From Verrucomicrobiia bacterium (GTDB lineage: Bacteria; Zixibacteria; MSB-5A5; DSPP01): a stretch of 47,572 bases of DNA. The position numbers and the translations under genes were made by a program. The notes beneath the pieces were generated by a model, which had not been told where the DNA came from, made no database searches, and was given only the letters and a program-made list of their open reading frames with translations. This document shows, piece by piece, positions 24,262 through 32,167 of this stretch (positions within the stretch are counted from its first letter, which is position 1; every line of letters starts with the position of its first letter). The DNA is taken from the NCBI GenBank assembly GCA_035574275.1, contig DATLYY010000021.1, forward strand, positions 1 to 47,572, given 5' to 3'.

Positions 24262-25106
24262 AAAAGTCCAAGCATCCCGGATTGGCGGGCATCATCGGCC
24301 AGCCCTTGGACCATTCCCTTTCCCCGTTCATCCATAATTTGGGTTTTGCGGCCCGAAAGCTTCCCTACGTTTTCGTAAAAATCGAAATTCCGCCCGCCAG
24401 ACTTTCCCGCACCATCGGAGCTTTGGCCGATTTGGGATTCATCGGCGCCAACGTCACCATGCCGCATAAAGAGGCGGTGGTTGATCTGCTCGATGCACTC
24501 TCGCCGGAAGCGGAAGCGGTGGGGGCCGTCAATACGCTGGTGGTGAAGGGATCTTCGCTGAAAGGATACAATACGGACATCGACGGCTTTGCACGCTCCC
24601 TTGAATTGCGAATGCCGGAGCGCGACTTTCCAACGGCGGCGATTTTCGGCGCGGGCGGCGCGGCGGCCGCCGTGGCCTTCGCCCTTTTCAAACGTTTTGA
24701 AACCCGCAATTTCCATTTCATCTGCCGCAACTGGCGCAAGGCGAAAAAAAACCTTTCCGGGAAACCCTTCTTTGCGGAGCGGATGTGGGCCGACTTTGTG
24801 GACTGGGAGGACGCCGAGCGGGCTGTGCGGGCCTCGGATCTCATCGTCAACGCCACGCCGGTCGGGATGGACGGCAAGAAAAGCTTCCCCGTCTCCCCAC
24901 TTGCCTTCCGGCCCGGACAGGTTGCCTGCGATCTGATCTACAACCCCCCGCTCACCCCCTTTATGCGGCTGGCCAAAAAAGGGGGAGCCAAGGCCGTGGG
25001 CGGGCTGGAAATGCTGGTCCAACAGGCGGCGGTCTCCTTCAAACTCTGGACGGGGGAGGAACTGCCGGTGGAAAAGGTGCGCCGGGAACTTTTGGGTTCT
25101 TTTTAA
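24258..25106 (+). CDS. aroE: Shikimate dehydrogenase
   Basis: NADP-dependent reduction of 3-dehydroshikimate; 282 residues. Shikimate-binding IGQPLDHSLSPFIHNLGF, catalytic Lys in GANVTMPHKEAVVDLLD (about residues 75-90), GAVNTLV and catalytic Asp in GYNTDIDGF are all present. The NADP fold motif is IFGAGGAAAAVAFAL, and the C-terminal helix has GGLEMLVQQAA. The start is the ATG overlapping the aroA stop; the open frame further upstream is the aroA shadow. It is followed 7 nt later by the first Gate-domain gene. Confidence 0.96.
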   Translation: MKKSKHPGLAGIIGQPLDHSLSPFIHNLGFAARKLPYVFVKIEIPPARLSRTIGALADLGFIGANVTMPHKEAVVDLLDALSPEAEAVGAVNTLVVKGSSLKGYNTDIDGFARSLELRMPERDFPTAAIFGAGGAAAAVAFALFKRFETRNFHFICRNWRKAKKNLSGKPFFAERMWADFVDWEDAERAVRASDLIVNATPVGMDGKKSFPVSPLAFRPGQVACDLIYNPPLTPFMRLAKKGGAKAVGGLEMLVQQAAVSFKLWTGEELPVEKVRRELLGSF

Positions 25107-25113
25107 CCCCCCC

Positions 25114-25572
25114 ATGAAGATTTCCTATCCACCCGCTGCGCAGAGTTCCTTCTCCCTGCTGGATGTCATGCGGGAAGGGTTCAAACGGGGCATCGCCACC
25201 TTCTGGATGCTGGCCAAGGTGATGATTCCGGTTTTCATCGCCGTATACCTTTTGCGGCAGACCCCGGTCTTTGACCGGGTGGCTGGTTTTTTCCGGCCTT
25301 ACATGGGGATTTTGGGGCTCCCCGGGGATGCCGCCTTGGCCGTAATCGTAGGGAGTTTGGTCAATCTCTATTCCGCCGTGGCCGTTCTGGCCCCGTTGGA
25401 GCTTTCCTGGCAGCAGGTCACCGTGGCCGCCATCTTTCTGGGGGTTTCCCATTCCCACCCGATGGAGGCCGCCATTATGTACAAGATGAAGACCCGCTTT
25501 TTAACGCTCGTTTTCCTCCGCCTCGCGGTCGGTTTTCTCCTGGCCTGGGGGATGAAGCTGGTTTTATTATGA
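25114..25572 (+). CDS. Nucleoside-recognition (Gate) domain membrane protein A
   Basis: A 152-residue integral membrane protein with at least three hydrophobic spans: FWMLAKVMIPVFIAVYLL, AALAVIVGSLVNLYSAVAVL and LVFLRLAVGFLLAWGM. The arrangement, with V..GFFRPYMG.LGLPG.AA between spans, matches the Gate (nucleoside recognition) domain found in SpmA/SpmB and nucleoside transporters. Half-size Gate proteins usually work as pairs, and the next gene (overlap ATGA) is such a partner. Within the aromatic operon it lies between aroE and aroK. A role in moving a pathway intermediate or related solute across the membrane is possible but not shown. Confidence 0.7.
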   Translation: MKISYPPAAQSSFSLLDVMREGFKRGIATFWMLAKVMIPVFIAVYLLRQTPVFDRVAGFFRPYMGILGLPGDAALAVIVGSLVNLYSAVAVLAPLELSWQQVTVAAIFLGVSHSHPMEAAIMYKMKTRFLTLVFLRLAVGFLLAWGMKLVLL

Positions 25573-26033
25573 TGGGGAACTGGACTTCGGTGGTTGGAGG
25601 GATGGCCGGCGACCTTTTTTGGCTTTTGCTCAAGATTTTTTTCATCATTATCCCGCTGTTTGTTCTGCTTGAATACGCCCAGCGGCGCGGCATTTTGGAC
25701 TGGCTGGGGAAAAAGCTGGAGCGCTTCTTTGCCGTTTTGCATTTCAAGAAAACCTCCATCTTTCCGCTCATCGCCGGGCTTTGTTTCGGAATCAGCTACG
25801 GCGCGGGGGTGCTGCTCGACGAAGCCCGCCAGGGGCGGCTGGAGGGAAAACAGACCTTTCTCGTGGCCGCCTATCTGGGCATCTGCCACGCCGTTTTCGA
25901 GGACACGCTCCTTTTCGTCGCCGTCGGCGCTTCCGGGCTGCTTTTGGTCATCCCCCGATTGATTGCCGCCTCCCTCGTCGTCTATTTGCTGGGCTTTTTG
26001 CCCGAACGGTTCTATGGAAAAGTTAGAGGGTAA
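25569..26033 (+). CDS. Nucleoside-recognition (Gate) domain membrane protein B
   Basis: A 154-residue partner of the previous gene. Membrane spans are LFWLLLKIFFIIIPLFVLLE, FPLIAGLCFGISYGAGVLL and LLLVIPRLIAASLVVYLLGF. GISYGAGVLLDEARQGRL and AAYLGICHAVFEDTLLFVAVG are Gate-like: a polar loop, then a His/Glu-containing helix. HAVFED and, in the partner, SHSHPMEA could face each other as a charged pair inside a channel or sensor; that is inference. It overlaps the previous gene by 4 nt and aroK by 20 nt, so all three are co-translated. Confidence 0.7.
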   Translation: MMGNWTSVVGGMAGDLFWLLLKIFFIIIPLFVLLEYAQRRGILDWLGKKLERFFAVLHFKKTSIFPLIAGLCFGISYGAGVLLDEARQGRLEGKQTFLVAAYLGICHAVFEDTLLFVAVGASGLLLVIPRLIAASLVVYLLGFLPERFYGKVRG

Positions 26034-26562
26034 AAACATCTACCTCTGCGGGTTCATGGGTTCCGGCAAATCCTCCGTTGCCAAGCGGCTGGCGGCCCGG
26101 CTGGGCTGGAGCTACGTGGATATCGACCGGGAGGTGGAAAAGCTGGAAAACAAGAAAATCTCCGATATTTTCGCCGCCCGCGGCGAGGCCTACTTCCGTT
26201 CCCGCGAGGAGGAGATGATTGGCTGGGCCTCCCGCTCGGAGCGGAAAGTCGTTTCGCTGGGGGGGGGCGCTCTGCTTTCCGAAAAAAACCGCTCCAAGGT
26301 TTATGAAACCGGCGTTTTGATCTGGCTGTCCGCCTCCCCCGAAATGCTTTTGGAACGGCTTTCCAAAAGCTATCTTCGCCCCCTGGTGAAGCCGGAATGG
26401 GTGGAGAACGGCAAACCCTCGCAAATGTTTTTGAACTTTCTGGCCGAGCGGGAGAAGGAATACAAGAGGGCCCGCTTTGCCTTTGCCACCGACGGCAAAT
26501 CCTCCGAGCAGGCGGCGGATGAAGTGTACAGGCAGTTAAAGGAGCAGTTCGTTGACGCCTGA
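26014..26562 (+). CDS. aroK: Shikimate kinase
   Basis: ATP-dependent phosphorylation of shikimate; 182 residues. P-loop GFMGSGKSSVAKRLA (about residues 13-27), shikimate-binding DIDREVEK and YFRSREEEM (Asp and Arg), GGGALL, and the lid KSYLRPLVK are all in the family positions. The ATG at 26014 lies inside the end of the preceding Gate gene (20-nt overlap). Earlier in-frame starts would lengthen a protein that already has its P-loop at the normal place. A run of nine G (VSLGGGALL codons) is read in frame, showing that long homopolymers elsewhere in the assembly are intact. Confidence 0.96.
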   Translation: MEKLEGKNIYLCGFMGSGKSSVAKRLAARLGWSYVDIDREVEKLENKKISDIFAARGEAYFRSREEEMIGWASRSERKVVSLGGGALLSEKNRSKVYETGVLIWLSASPEMLLERLSKSYLRPLVKPEWVENGKPSQMFLNFLAEREKEYKRARFAFATDGKSSEQAADEVYRQLKEQFVDA

Positions 26563-27667
26563 ATTGGTGTTGAGAACGCCCACCGCCACCTGCCCGGTGT
26601 ATGTCGCCCGCGGCATTCGGCACCGGCTGGGGGATTTGATTGCCGGCTTGGGCGCCTTCGAGGCGATGGTCGTCATCACCGACCGCACGGTGGCCCGTTT
26701 TCACCTCAACCCCATTGAAAAAACGCTCCCCCAGCCCGCCCACATCATCGTAATCCCGGAAGGGGAGGGCTCCAAATCCTTGGGGGAATATGAACGGGTG
26801 ATGGGGGAGCTTTTGCAAAAAAAACTGGGGCGCGATTTCCTATTAATCGCTTTTGGCGGCGGCGTGGTGGGGGATTTGGCCGGCTACATCGCCGCCACCT
26901 ACAAGCGGGGCGTGCCGTATCTGCAATTGCCGACCACGCTATTGGCGCAGGTCGATTCCTCCGTCGGCGGCAAAGTTGGCATCAACCATCCTTTGGGAAA
27001 AAACCTTATCGGAGCGTTGTACCACCCCAAAGCCGTTGTCATCGACCCGGAGTTTTTGCTTACGCTTCCCCGGCGGGAAATCATCTCCGGCTTCGCCGAA
27101 GTGGTCAAATGCGCCTTTTTGATAAAAGATGGCTTTTTTGCCGATTTAAAGCTGCGGCTGCCCGGTTTTCTGGACGGCGACTGGAACGGTATCGAGGAAG
27201 TCATTTTGCGCGCCCTGTCGGTCAAGGCGGAACTGGTCGAAAAAGATGAGGAAGACCGCGGCGTGCGCCACTATTTGAATTTGGGGCACACCTTCGGCCA
27301 CGCCTTGGAGCAGGCCACCGGCTTTGGCGCCCTGCGCCACGGCGAAGCGGTGGTTCTGGGAATGGCGGCCGCCTTTCAGGCCTCGTTTCTTTCGGGCCGA
27401 ATGGGGAGGCCGGAGGTGGGGGAGGCCATTGGGCTGCTCGAAATTCTGGGGAATGAAATTTCAGTTCCACAAACCGATGTATCGTTGGTGATGAAGGGGA
27501 TGGAAGTGGACAAAAAACGGAAAAAAGACGCCTTGGTATTCGTTCTGCCCACATCTATTGGGGAAGTGGAAATCGTGGAAAATCTGGATGAAAAAATCAT
27601 CCGCGACAGTTTGGGCTTTGCCTTGAATTGGGTGGCCGAACTTAAAACCAAAAAGGTGGAAAAATGA
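26552..27667 (+). CDS. aroB: 3-dehydroquinate synthase
   Basis: Second shikimate step, a Zn/NAD-dependent cyclisation of DAHP; 371 residues. Signatures are FGGGVVGDLAGYIAATYKRG, QLPTTLLAQVDSSVGGKVG, NHPLGKNLIGALYHP, the Glu of GFAEVVKC, and the zinc histidines in NLGHTFGHALE and LRHGEAV. The start is TTG at 26552 with AAAGGAG (26538-26544) seven bases before it, which fixes this unusual start codon. It overlaps aroK by 11 nt and aroQ by 4 nt. Confidence 0.96.
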   Translation: MTPELVLRTPTATCPVYVARGIRHRLGDLIAGLGAFEAMVVITDRTVARFHLNPIEKTLPQPAHIIVIPEGEGSKSLGEYERVMGELLQKKLGRDFLLIAFGGGVVGDLAGYIAATYKRGVPYLQLPTTLLAQVDSSVGGKVGINHPLGKNLIGALYHPKAVVIDPEFLLTLPRREIISGFAEVVKCAFLIKDGFFADLKLRLPGFLDGDWNGIEEVILRALSVKAELVEKDEEDRGVRHYLNLGHTFGHALEQATGFGALRHGEAVVLGMAAAFQASFLSGRMGRPEVGEAIGLLEILGNEISVPQTDVSLVMKGMEVDKKRKKDALVFVLPTSIGEVEIVENLDEKIIRDSLGFALNWVAELKTKKVEK

Positions 27668-28107
27668 AAAAAATCCTTGTCGTGCACGGGCCGAACCTCG
27701 GTTTGCTTGGGGAACGGGAGCCGAAGGTTTACGGCAAAACAACGTTGCCTCAACTTAATTCAATGCTGGAAAAAGAGGCCGTGCGGCTGAAAGTTCAGTT
27801 GAAGATTTTTCAATCCAATTGGGAAGGGGCGATCATTGATTTTCTGACCAACGAGCGGAAATGGGCGGACGGGGTCATCATCAATCCCGGGGCCTTGACC
27901 CATTATTCCTTGGCCCTGCGGGATTGCCTTTCCGCCATTAATCTCCCCGCCATCGAAGTGCATCTCTCCAACATTGCCGCCCGGGAAGAATTCCGCCGCC
28001 ACTCCGTCACCGCCGCGGTCTGTTTGGGCCAAATCTCCGGCTTCGGCGTAAACAGCTACCTTATAGCGTTGCAGGTTTTGGCGGAAATGAAGAATAGGAA
28101 AGCGTAG
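27664..28107 (+). CDS. aroQ: 3-dehydroquinate dehydratase, type II
   Basis: Third shikimate step; 147 residues, the usual size of the dodecameric type II enzyme. VHGPNLGLLGEREPKVYG carries the catalytic Tyr (YG). NPGALTHYSLALRDCL and EVHLSNIAAREEFRRHS hold the substrate-binding Asn, His and Arg, and VCLGQISGFGV closes the fold. The start overlaps aroB (ATGA). It is the last gene of the supraoperon; the next gene is convergent, and a weak hairpin without T run follows at 28108-28126. Chorismate synthase (aroC) is not found after it. Confidence 0.96.
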   Translation: MKKILVVHGPNLGLLGEREPKVYGKTTLPQLNSMLEKEAVRLKVQLKIFQSNWEGAIIDFLTNERKWADGVIINPGALTHYSLALRDCLSAINLPAIEVHLSNIAAREEFRRHSVTAAVCLGQISGFGVNSYLIALQVLAEMKNRKA

Positions 28108-28126
28108 CGAAAGCCTTTTGGCTTCG
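28108..28126. other. Hairpin between convergent genes
   Basis: CGAAAGCC/GGCTTCG forms a 7-bp stem with one bulged A and a TTTT loop, between the stops of aroQ and the convergent gene. There is no adjoining T run in either direction, so a terminator role is uncertain. Confidence 0.3.
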
Positions 28127-28135
28127 ATGCCGGGA

Positions 28136-29302
28136 TTAGCGCAGCGCCTGTTTCAAATCGGCAATCAAATCCTCCGCATCCTCAATCCCGCAGGAAAGCC
28201 GAATCATCCCCTCGGAAACATCGGCCGCTTTCAGCTCCTTTTTGGAGAATTGAATGTGCGAAGTCAAAACCGGAATGTGCACGGTCGATTCCACACCTCC
28301 CAAGCTGGTGGCGTGCATAATCAGCTTCAACCGGTTGACCGTCCGCTTCACCTCTTTCAATCCCCCTTTGACCTCGAACGTAACCACCCCGCCAAAACCC
28401 TTCATCTGACTTTTGGCCAGTAGGTGCTGCGGGTGGGAGGGAAGGCCGAGATAAAAGACACGGCTTACTTTTGGATAGGTGGCTAAAAATTCGGCCACCT
28501 TTTGGGCGTTTTCGTTCTGTTTTTGGACCCGCACGGCCAGGGTTTTCATCCCGCGAATCAAAAGAAAAGCGGTCAGCGGCTCCAAGCAGCCCCCCAAAAG
28601 GCGGCGGTATAGTTCCATTTTTTTCATCAAATCCCTTGACCCGGCGGCAAACCCGGCCGTCACGTCCGAATGCCCCCCCAAATACTTGGTGGCGCTGTGC
28701 AAAATGACGTCAATGCCGAACCCGGACGGGTTCAGATTATAGGGCGAAGCGAAGGTGGCGTCCAAAGCCGTCGGCAGCCTGTGTCTTTTCGCAATGGCGG
28801 CGGCTTTTTTCAAATCAATGATGTAATTGTTCGGGTTCGTCGGCGATTCGAGATAAAGAAGGGCCGTTCTTTTGTTGATGGCTTTTTCCGCTTCCTCAAT
28901 TCGTGTGGTCGGAACAAACCGGGTCTTGATTCCCAGCTTAGGGAGAATTTGCGTCATAAACGCAAACGTCCCCCCATAAAGCGTGTTGGCGGAGACGATT
29001 TCTTGTCCAGTTTTTACGAAGGCCAAAATGGTCGAGCTGATGGCCGCCATTCCGGAGGAAAAAACGAGCGCTTTCTCGACATTTTCCAGCCGGGCCAGTT
29101 TCCGCTCGGCAATCTCTAATGTGGGATTGGTGTAGCGGGTATAGATGTAGGTGTGCGGGTCGCCCGCCAGATACTTCTCAAACTCGGCTACCGTTTTCCA
29201 TTGAAAATTGGTGGTCTGAAGAATCGCCGGGGCGACCGCGCCGGCCACTAATTTCCTCTCCTCCCCGGCGTGAGGGGCTTGGGTCTGGAATTTAGCCATC
29301 AT
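28136..29302 (-). CDS. PLP-dependent transsulfuration enzyme (cystathionine gamma-synthase/lyase family)
   Basis: A 388-residue member of the Cys/Met-metabolism PLP family. Motifs are YTRYTNPTLE (neighbour-subunit phosphate contact), FSSGMAAISS, TLYGGTFAF, YLESPTNPN, ALDATFASPYNLNP, the PLP Lys in HSATKYLGGHSDVTAG, and SLGGVEST near the end. These do not separate cystathionine gamma-synthase, beta- or gamma-lyase, and methionine gamma-lyase. It starts with tandem ATGs (29302 or 29299) and overlaps the upstream membrane gene by 11 nt, so it is the third gene of a minus-strand unit headed by the M1 peptidase. It converges on the aromatic operon. Confidence 0.92.
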   Translation of the reverse strand: MMAKFQTQAPHAGEERKLVAGAVAPAILQTTNFQWKTVAEFEKYLAGDPHTYIYTRYTNPTLEIAERKLARLENVEKALVFSSGMAAISSTILAFVKTGQEIVSANTLYGGTFAFMTQILPKLGIKTRFVPTTRIEEAEKAINKRTALLYLESPTNPNNYIIDLKKAAAIAKRHRLPTALDATFASPYNLNPSGFGIDVILHSATKYLGGHSDVTAGFAAGSRDLMKKMELYRRLLGGCLEPLTAFLLIRGMKTLAVRVQKQNENAQKVAEFLATYPKVSRVFYLGLPSHPQHLLAKSQMKGFGGVVTFEVKGGLKEVKRTVNRLKLIMHATSLGGVESTVHIPVLTSHIQFSKKELKAADVSEGMIRLSCGIEDAEDLIADLKQALR

Positions 29303-30239
29303 TCTTCGCGTCGAGCGAAGAGGCCGGGTCCATCACCGGGGTCTTTTCAACCTCCGGCAGGGTTGCTGGCTTGACCGGCAAAGGAGGTAGGGATTTCAAA
29401 ATTTCCAGTTCCGCTCCGAAGGCAAAAACCCGGTAGGCGGATTTAAGCAAACTGGCCAACTGCTGGCCGAAAATCCCCAGAAAGATGGTGGGCAGGGAAA
29501 GCCCCTTTTCGGCAATCAAGAGAACGGCGGAAAGGAAAAGCTGCCCGCCCAAAAGGATGAAGTAGCCCCCCGCCGTCAGCCGGAAGTTGCCTTTGACATA
29601 GCGGAAGGAATCGCGGAACGCTTCCATCGGTTTCCGCTCTTCCGTCACCAAAATCAGCTTGGCAAAATCGCCGGTCATGTTTACGAAAAAGAACGGCAGG
29701 GCGGCGATTGCGAAGATAATTGCCCCCCAGAAAATCCGGCCGAGATATTCGAAGGAATCCGGAATTAAGGCGGAGAACGCGGTGTTCAAGAGCAGACCAG
29801 CCACGACGGCGAAAATATAGAGGGCATAGAGCAGAAGCTGAAGGAGAAGCAGCGGCTTGAAAAAGCGGGCCGAGTCGGCGAAGAAGGTCCAGCCGGAGAC
29901 CTTGTACTGCCCGCCGCCGCGGGAATAATCGAGCGAGCGGAGCGCCCCCCCCAGAAAGAAAAGATAGCCGAGGATGACCAGGGGAAGGGCCACAAGGAAA
30001 CTGACCCCCAAGGTGGTCAAGCTTCCCGGCCGGGCCGCGAAGAACTCCGCCAGAAGATTCCAGTCGATTTTCCGCAAAAAGTTTTTGGCCTCGGACATCT
30101 GCGACAAAAAGCCAACCAGCGAAAACCCGACCGGCAGAACGACCAGAAGGGACATCAGAAGCTTGAAAAAGTAAAAACCGACCGCCAGCAGGAAATTTCG
30201 CCGCAAAAGAGGGAATCCCCGAAAAAGAAGGAGCCACAT
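29292..30239 (-). CDS. Polytopic membrane protein, uncharacterised
   Basis: A 315-residue protein with six or more hydrophobic spans: FLLAVGFYFFKLLMSLLVVL, FLVALPLVILGYLFFLGGAL, LLLLQLLLYALYIFAVVAGL, IFWGAIIFAIAALPFFFV, YFILLGGQLFLSAVLLIA and the PTIFLGIFGQQLASLL region. The loop ERKPMEAFRDSFRYVKGNF recalls 'glycerophosphoryl diester phosphodiesterase membrane domain' or DUF975-like proteins, but I cannot assign a family. A proline-rich C-terminal tail (LPPLPVKPATLP) is cytoplasmic or periplasmic. It sits 3 nt after the M1 peptidase stop and overlaps the PLP enzyme gene. Confidence 0.75.
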   Translation of the reverse strand: MWLLLFRGFPLLRRNFLLAVGFYFFKLLMSLLVVLPVGFSLVGFLSQMSEAKNFLRKIDWNLLAEFFAARPGSLTTLGVSFLVALPLVILGYLFFLGGALRSLDYSRGGGQYKVSGWTFFADSARFFKPLLLLQLLLYALYIFAVVAGLLLNTAFSALIPDSFEYLGRIFWGAIIFAIAALPFFFVNMTGDFAKLILVTEERKPMEAFRDSFRYVKGNFRLTAGGYFILLGGQLFLSAVLLIAEKGLSLPTIFLGIFGQQLASLLKSAYRVFAFGAELEILKSLPPLPVKPATLPEVEKTPVMDPASSLDAKNDG

Positions 30240-30242
30240 AAT

Positions 30243-32060
30243 TTATAGCGCCGTCAGCCAGCTGATTACCGATTCCATCCCGTAAACCTTTCGCAAAACC
30301 TGCGCCCAGCCCCCGGCTTTGTTGCCGGAGGCGGTCTTGAAGTTGTTCGTGTAATCGGTTTCCAGGGCCAGCTTCCGCCCGGGGTTAATCTCCACCGAGC
30401 GGATTTTAGCCGGGCCGGCAAGCTCCATCCGGACCGCCTTCGGTTCCCCCGTCCAGGTGGTCTCCTTGACGGAGCCGTTTTCAAACGTCACCTTCACGCC
30501 GACCGGAAAAGCGAAGTTCCCCCGGTTGAACAGTTCGAGCCGCCCCTTGAACACCTTGTCCTTTTCCTTTTTGGAGCCGAAATTTCCCACGGCAAAATCG
30601 CAGACCGGCGGCGGGCCGTAGAGCCATTTGGAAAGGGGGGTCAGAATGGAATCCGGCACGAACTCCTCCGCGGTCTTCAGGAAATCCTTGGCGGTGGGGT
30701 GTGTAAAGCGGTATTTGTCGTAGTACGTCTGCAGCATCACGTTCGTGCGCAACGTCCCGATGTGCCGTTCGATGGTGGCCAGCCAGAGGTAGGTTTTGGA
30801 ATAGACGTTGGAAAAATACTGCCGGGGGGAGAGAAATTCCCATGCCTTGGAAGTGAGGGAATCGTACATCCCGAAACGCTGCAGGGTCAAAGAATACAGG
30901 GTGGCGGGAGCCAGCTCGAACCCCAGCCGGGTGGCCCAGATGGGATGAACCGGATGGTATCGCTCCAGAATCTTGGCCGTCGTGTAGGTGGTGAACCCTT
31001 CATCCAGCCAGGGCTCCTCGAACTGGTTGGTCGCCACCAGTTGATACCAGTATTGGTGGCAGATTTCGTGGGAGATGATTTCACGGAAAAAAAGCTTTCC
31101 GATGACCGGCGGCAGCCGGGAAAAGCTGGCGGTGACAAACATCGGGAACTCCATCCCGCTTCCCGCTCCCACCGGTGCCTCCGCAATCACCAGCTTTTTG
31201 TACGGGTACGGCCCGTAGGTGCGCCCGGTGTAGCTCAGGGTGGATTCCGCAATTGAAAAAATTTCGGCAAGCTTGGCCTCGTTGCTTTTGGGGCCAAAGA
31301 AGGTGATAAGCACCCCCTGAAAGATGCGGGAGTAGCTTTTGGCCTTCGGCGCGGCCATGGCGGCAAAGTCCACCACGGTCTGCGCCTGAAATTGAAAGCT
31401 TTTCTTCTCCCCGATGACCGAGTCCCGCAAAGGATAGCCGGTCGCCTCGAAGCTGTACCCCTTGGGCAAGGTCACGGTCACGTCAAAGTCGGCAAAATTG
31501 GAATAAAATTCCGACATATAGTGGAAGGGGTACGCCTTAAACTCCCCGTCCGAATCCAGCTTGGCCAGAATCGGATACCACTGGGCAAAAATGAAGCTGC
31601 CGTCCTTGGTCCAGCCGATTCGCTCCACCGGCCGGGGAAAATGGGTTTTGAACTTCAACTCCACCGTTCCGGTCTGCCCGGAGCCGATGGAGGTCCGCAG
31701 GGGGAGGGTGTAGATGGTTTCTTTCAGGTTGCCGGTCAGATTGTTCCCGGCGCCGTCCGTGACTTTTTCCACGATAAGAAACCCGGAGTCCAGAAATTCC
31801 TTCGCCTCCCCCTTCAGTCCGCCCGATTCGCGCATAAAAGTGGTATTCGTGTTGCGAAAGGCGTTGGGATACAAGTTGAAGACCAGCCGGTCGAGCGCCT
31901 TGGGGGTGCGGTTTTCCAGCCGGACGACGCACGTTCCGGAAAACTCCTTCTTGGCCGTGTCCAGCTCCCCGGCAATCTGATAACTTAAAAACGGTTTGGG
32001 CAGCGTTTGCGAGAACGCCAGGGCGGGAATAAGAAAAATCCCCCACGCTATTTTTTTCAT
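30243..32060 (-). CDS. M1 family zinc aminopeptidase, secreted
   Basis: A 605-residue gluzincin peptidase with a signal peptide (MKKIAWGIFLIPALAFSQ). The exopeptidase loop GSGMEFPMF (family GxMEN-like) precedes the zinc site HEICHQYW; 18 residues on, WLDEGFTTYT supplies the third ligand Glu, the M1 pattern HExxH-x18-E. The N-terminal beta domain precedes this, and the C-terminal region is a beta sandwich ending in a hydrophobic tail. In the exopeptidase loop Phe replaces the usual Asn, as in some bacterial M1 outliers. The ATG at 32060 is chosen over TTG 32099, because the latter overlaps the predicted -35 box. It is the first gene of the unit M1-membrane protein-PLP enzyme. Confidence 0.9.
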   Translation of the reverse strand: MKKIAWGIFLIPALAFSQTLPKPFLSYQIAGELDTAKKEFSGTCVVRLENRTPKALDRLVFNLYPNAFRNTNTTFMRESGGLKGEAKEFLDSGFLIVEKVTDGAGNNLTGNLKETIYTLPLRTSIGSGQTGTVELKFKTHFPRPVERIGWTKDGSFIFAQWYPILAKLDSDGEFKAYPFHYMSEFYSNFADFDVTVTLPKGYSFEATGYPLRDSVIGEKKSFQFQAQTVVDFAAMAAPKAKSYSRIFQGVLITFFGPKSNEAKLAEIFSIAESTLSYTGRTYGPYPYKKLVIAEAPVGAGSGMEFPMFVTASFSRLPPVIGKLFFREIISHEICHQYWYQLVATNQFEEPWLDEGFTTYTTAKILERYHPVHPIWATRLGFELAPATLYSLTLQRFGMYDSLTSKAWEFLSPRQYFSNVYSKTYLWLATIERHIGTLRTNVMLQTYYDKYRFTHPTAKDFLKTAEEFVPDSILTPLSKWLYGPPPVCDFAVGNFGSKKEKDKVFKGRLELFNRGNFAFPVGVKVTFENGSVKETTWTGEPKAVRMELAGPAKIRSVEINPGRKLALETDYTNNFKTASGNKAGGWAQVLRKVYGMESVISWLTAL

Positions 32061-32070
32061 CTTGGCCGGG

Positions 32071-32099
32071 AAGATATATCGCTTCTTCACTTTTGCCAA
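32071..32099 (-). promoter_or_regulatory. Predicted promoter of the M1 peptidase unit
   Basis: On the minus strand TTGGCA (32099-32094), 17-nt spacer, TATCTT (32076-32071). The -10 box ends ten bases before ATG 32060, so the 5' UTR is at most a few bases; no Shine-Dalgarno is seen. Confidence 0.55.
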
Positions 32100-32145
32100 C
32101 CTTTTTTAAAAAGATTGAATTTTTTGGGTTAAAGATAGAGTTTTT

Positions 32146-32165
32146 CCCTCCCCGATAGGGGAGGG
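32146..32165. other. GC-rich 8-bp hairpin after the FAH gene
   Basis: CCCTCCCC (32146-32153) pairs with GGGGAGGG (32158-32165) around GATA. On the minus strand it follows the FAH stop but is trailed by A, not T; on the plus strand T residues precede it. It may mark a transcript 3' end without being a canonical terminator. Confidence 0.4.
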
Positions 32166-32167
32166 AT

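Noticed and set aside
22677-25115. Open frame of 812 codons on the minus strand
   Set aside because: It lies antisense to aroA and aroE, which have complete motifs; long antisense frames are expected in GC-rich coding DNA.
32061-32099. TTG start at 32099 for the M1 peptidase
   Set aside because: It overlaps the -35 box, and the signal peptide begins properly at ATG 32060.
32146-32165. GC-rich hairpin as a rho-independent terminator
   Set aside because: No T run follows the stem in the sense of the FAH gene; kept only as a structure.
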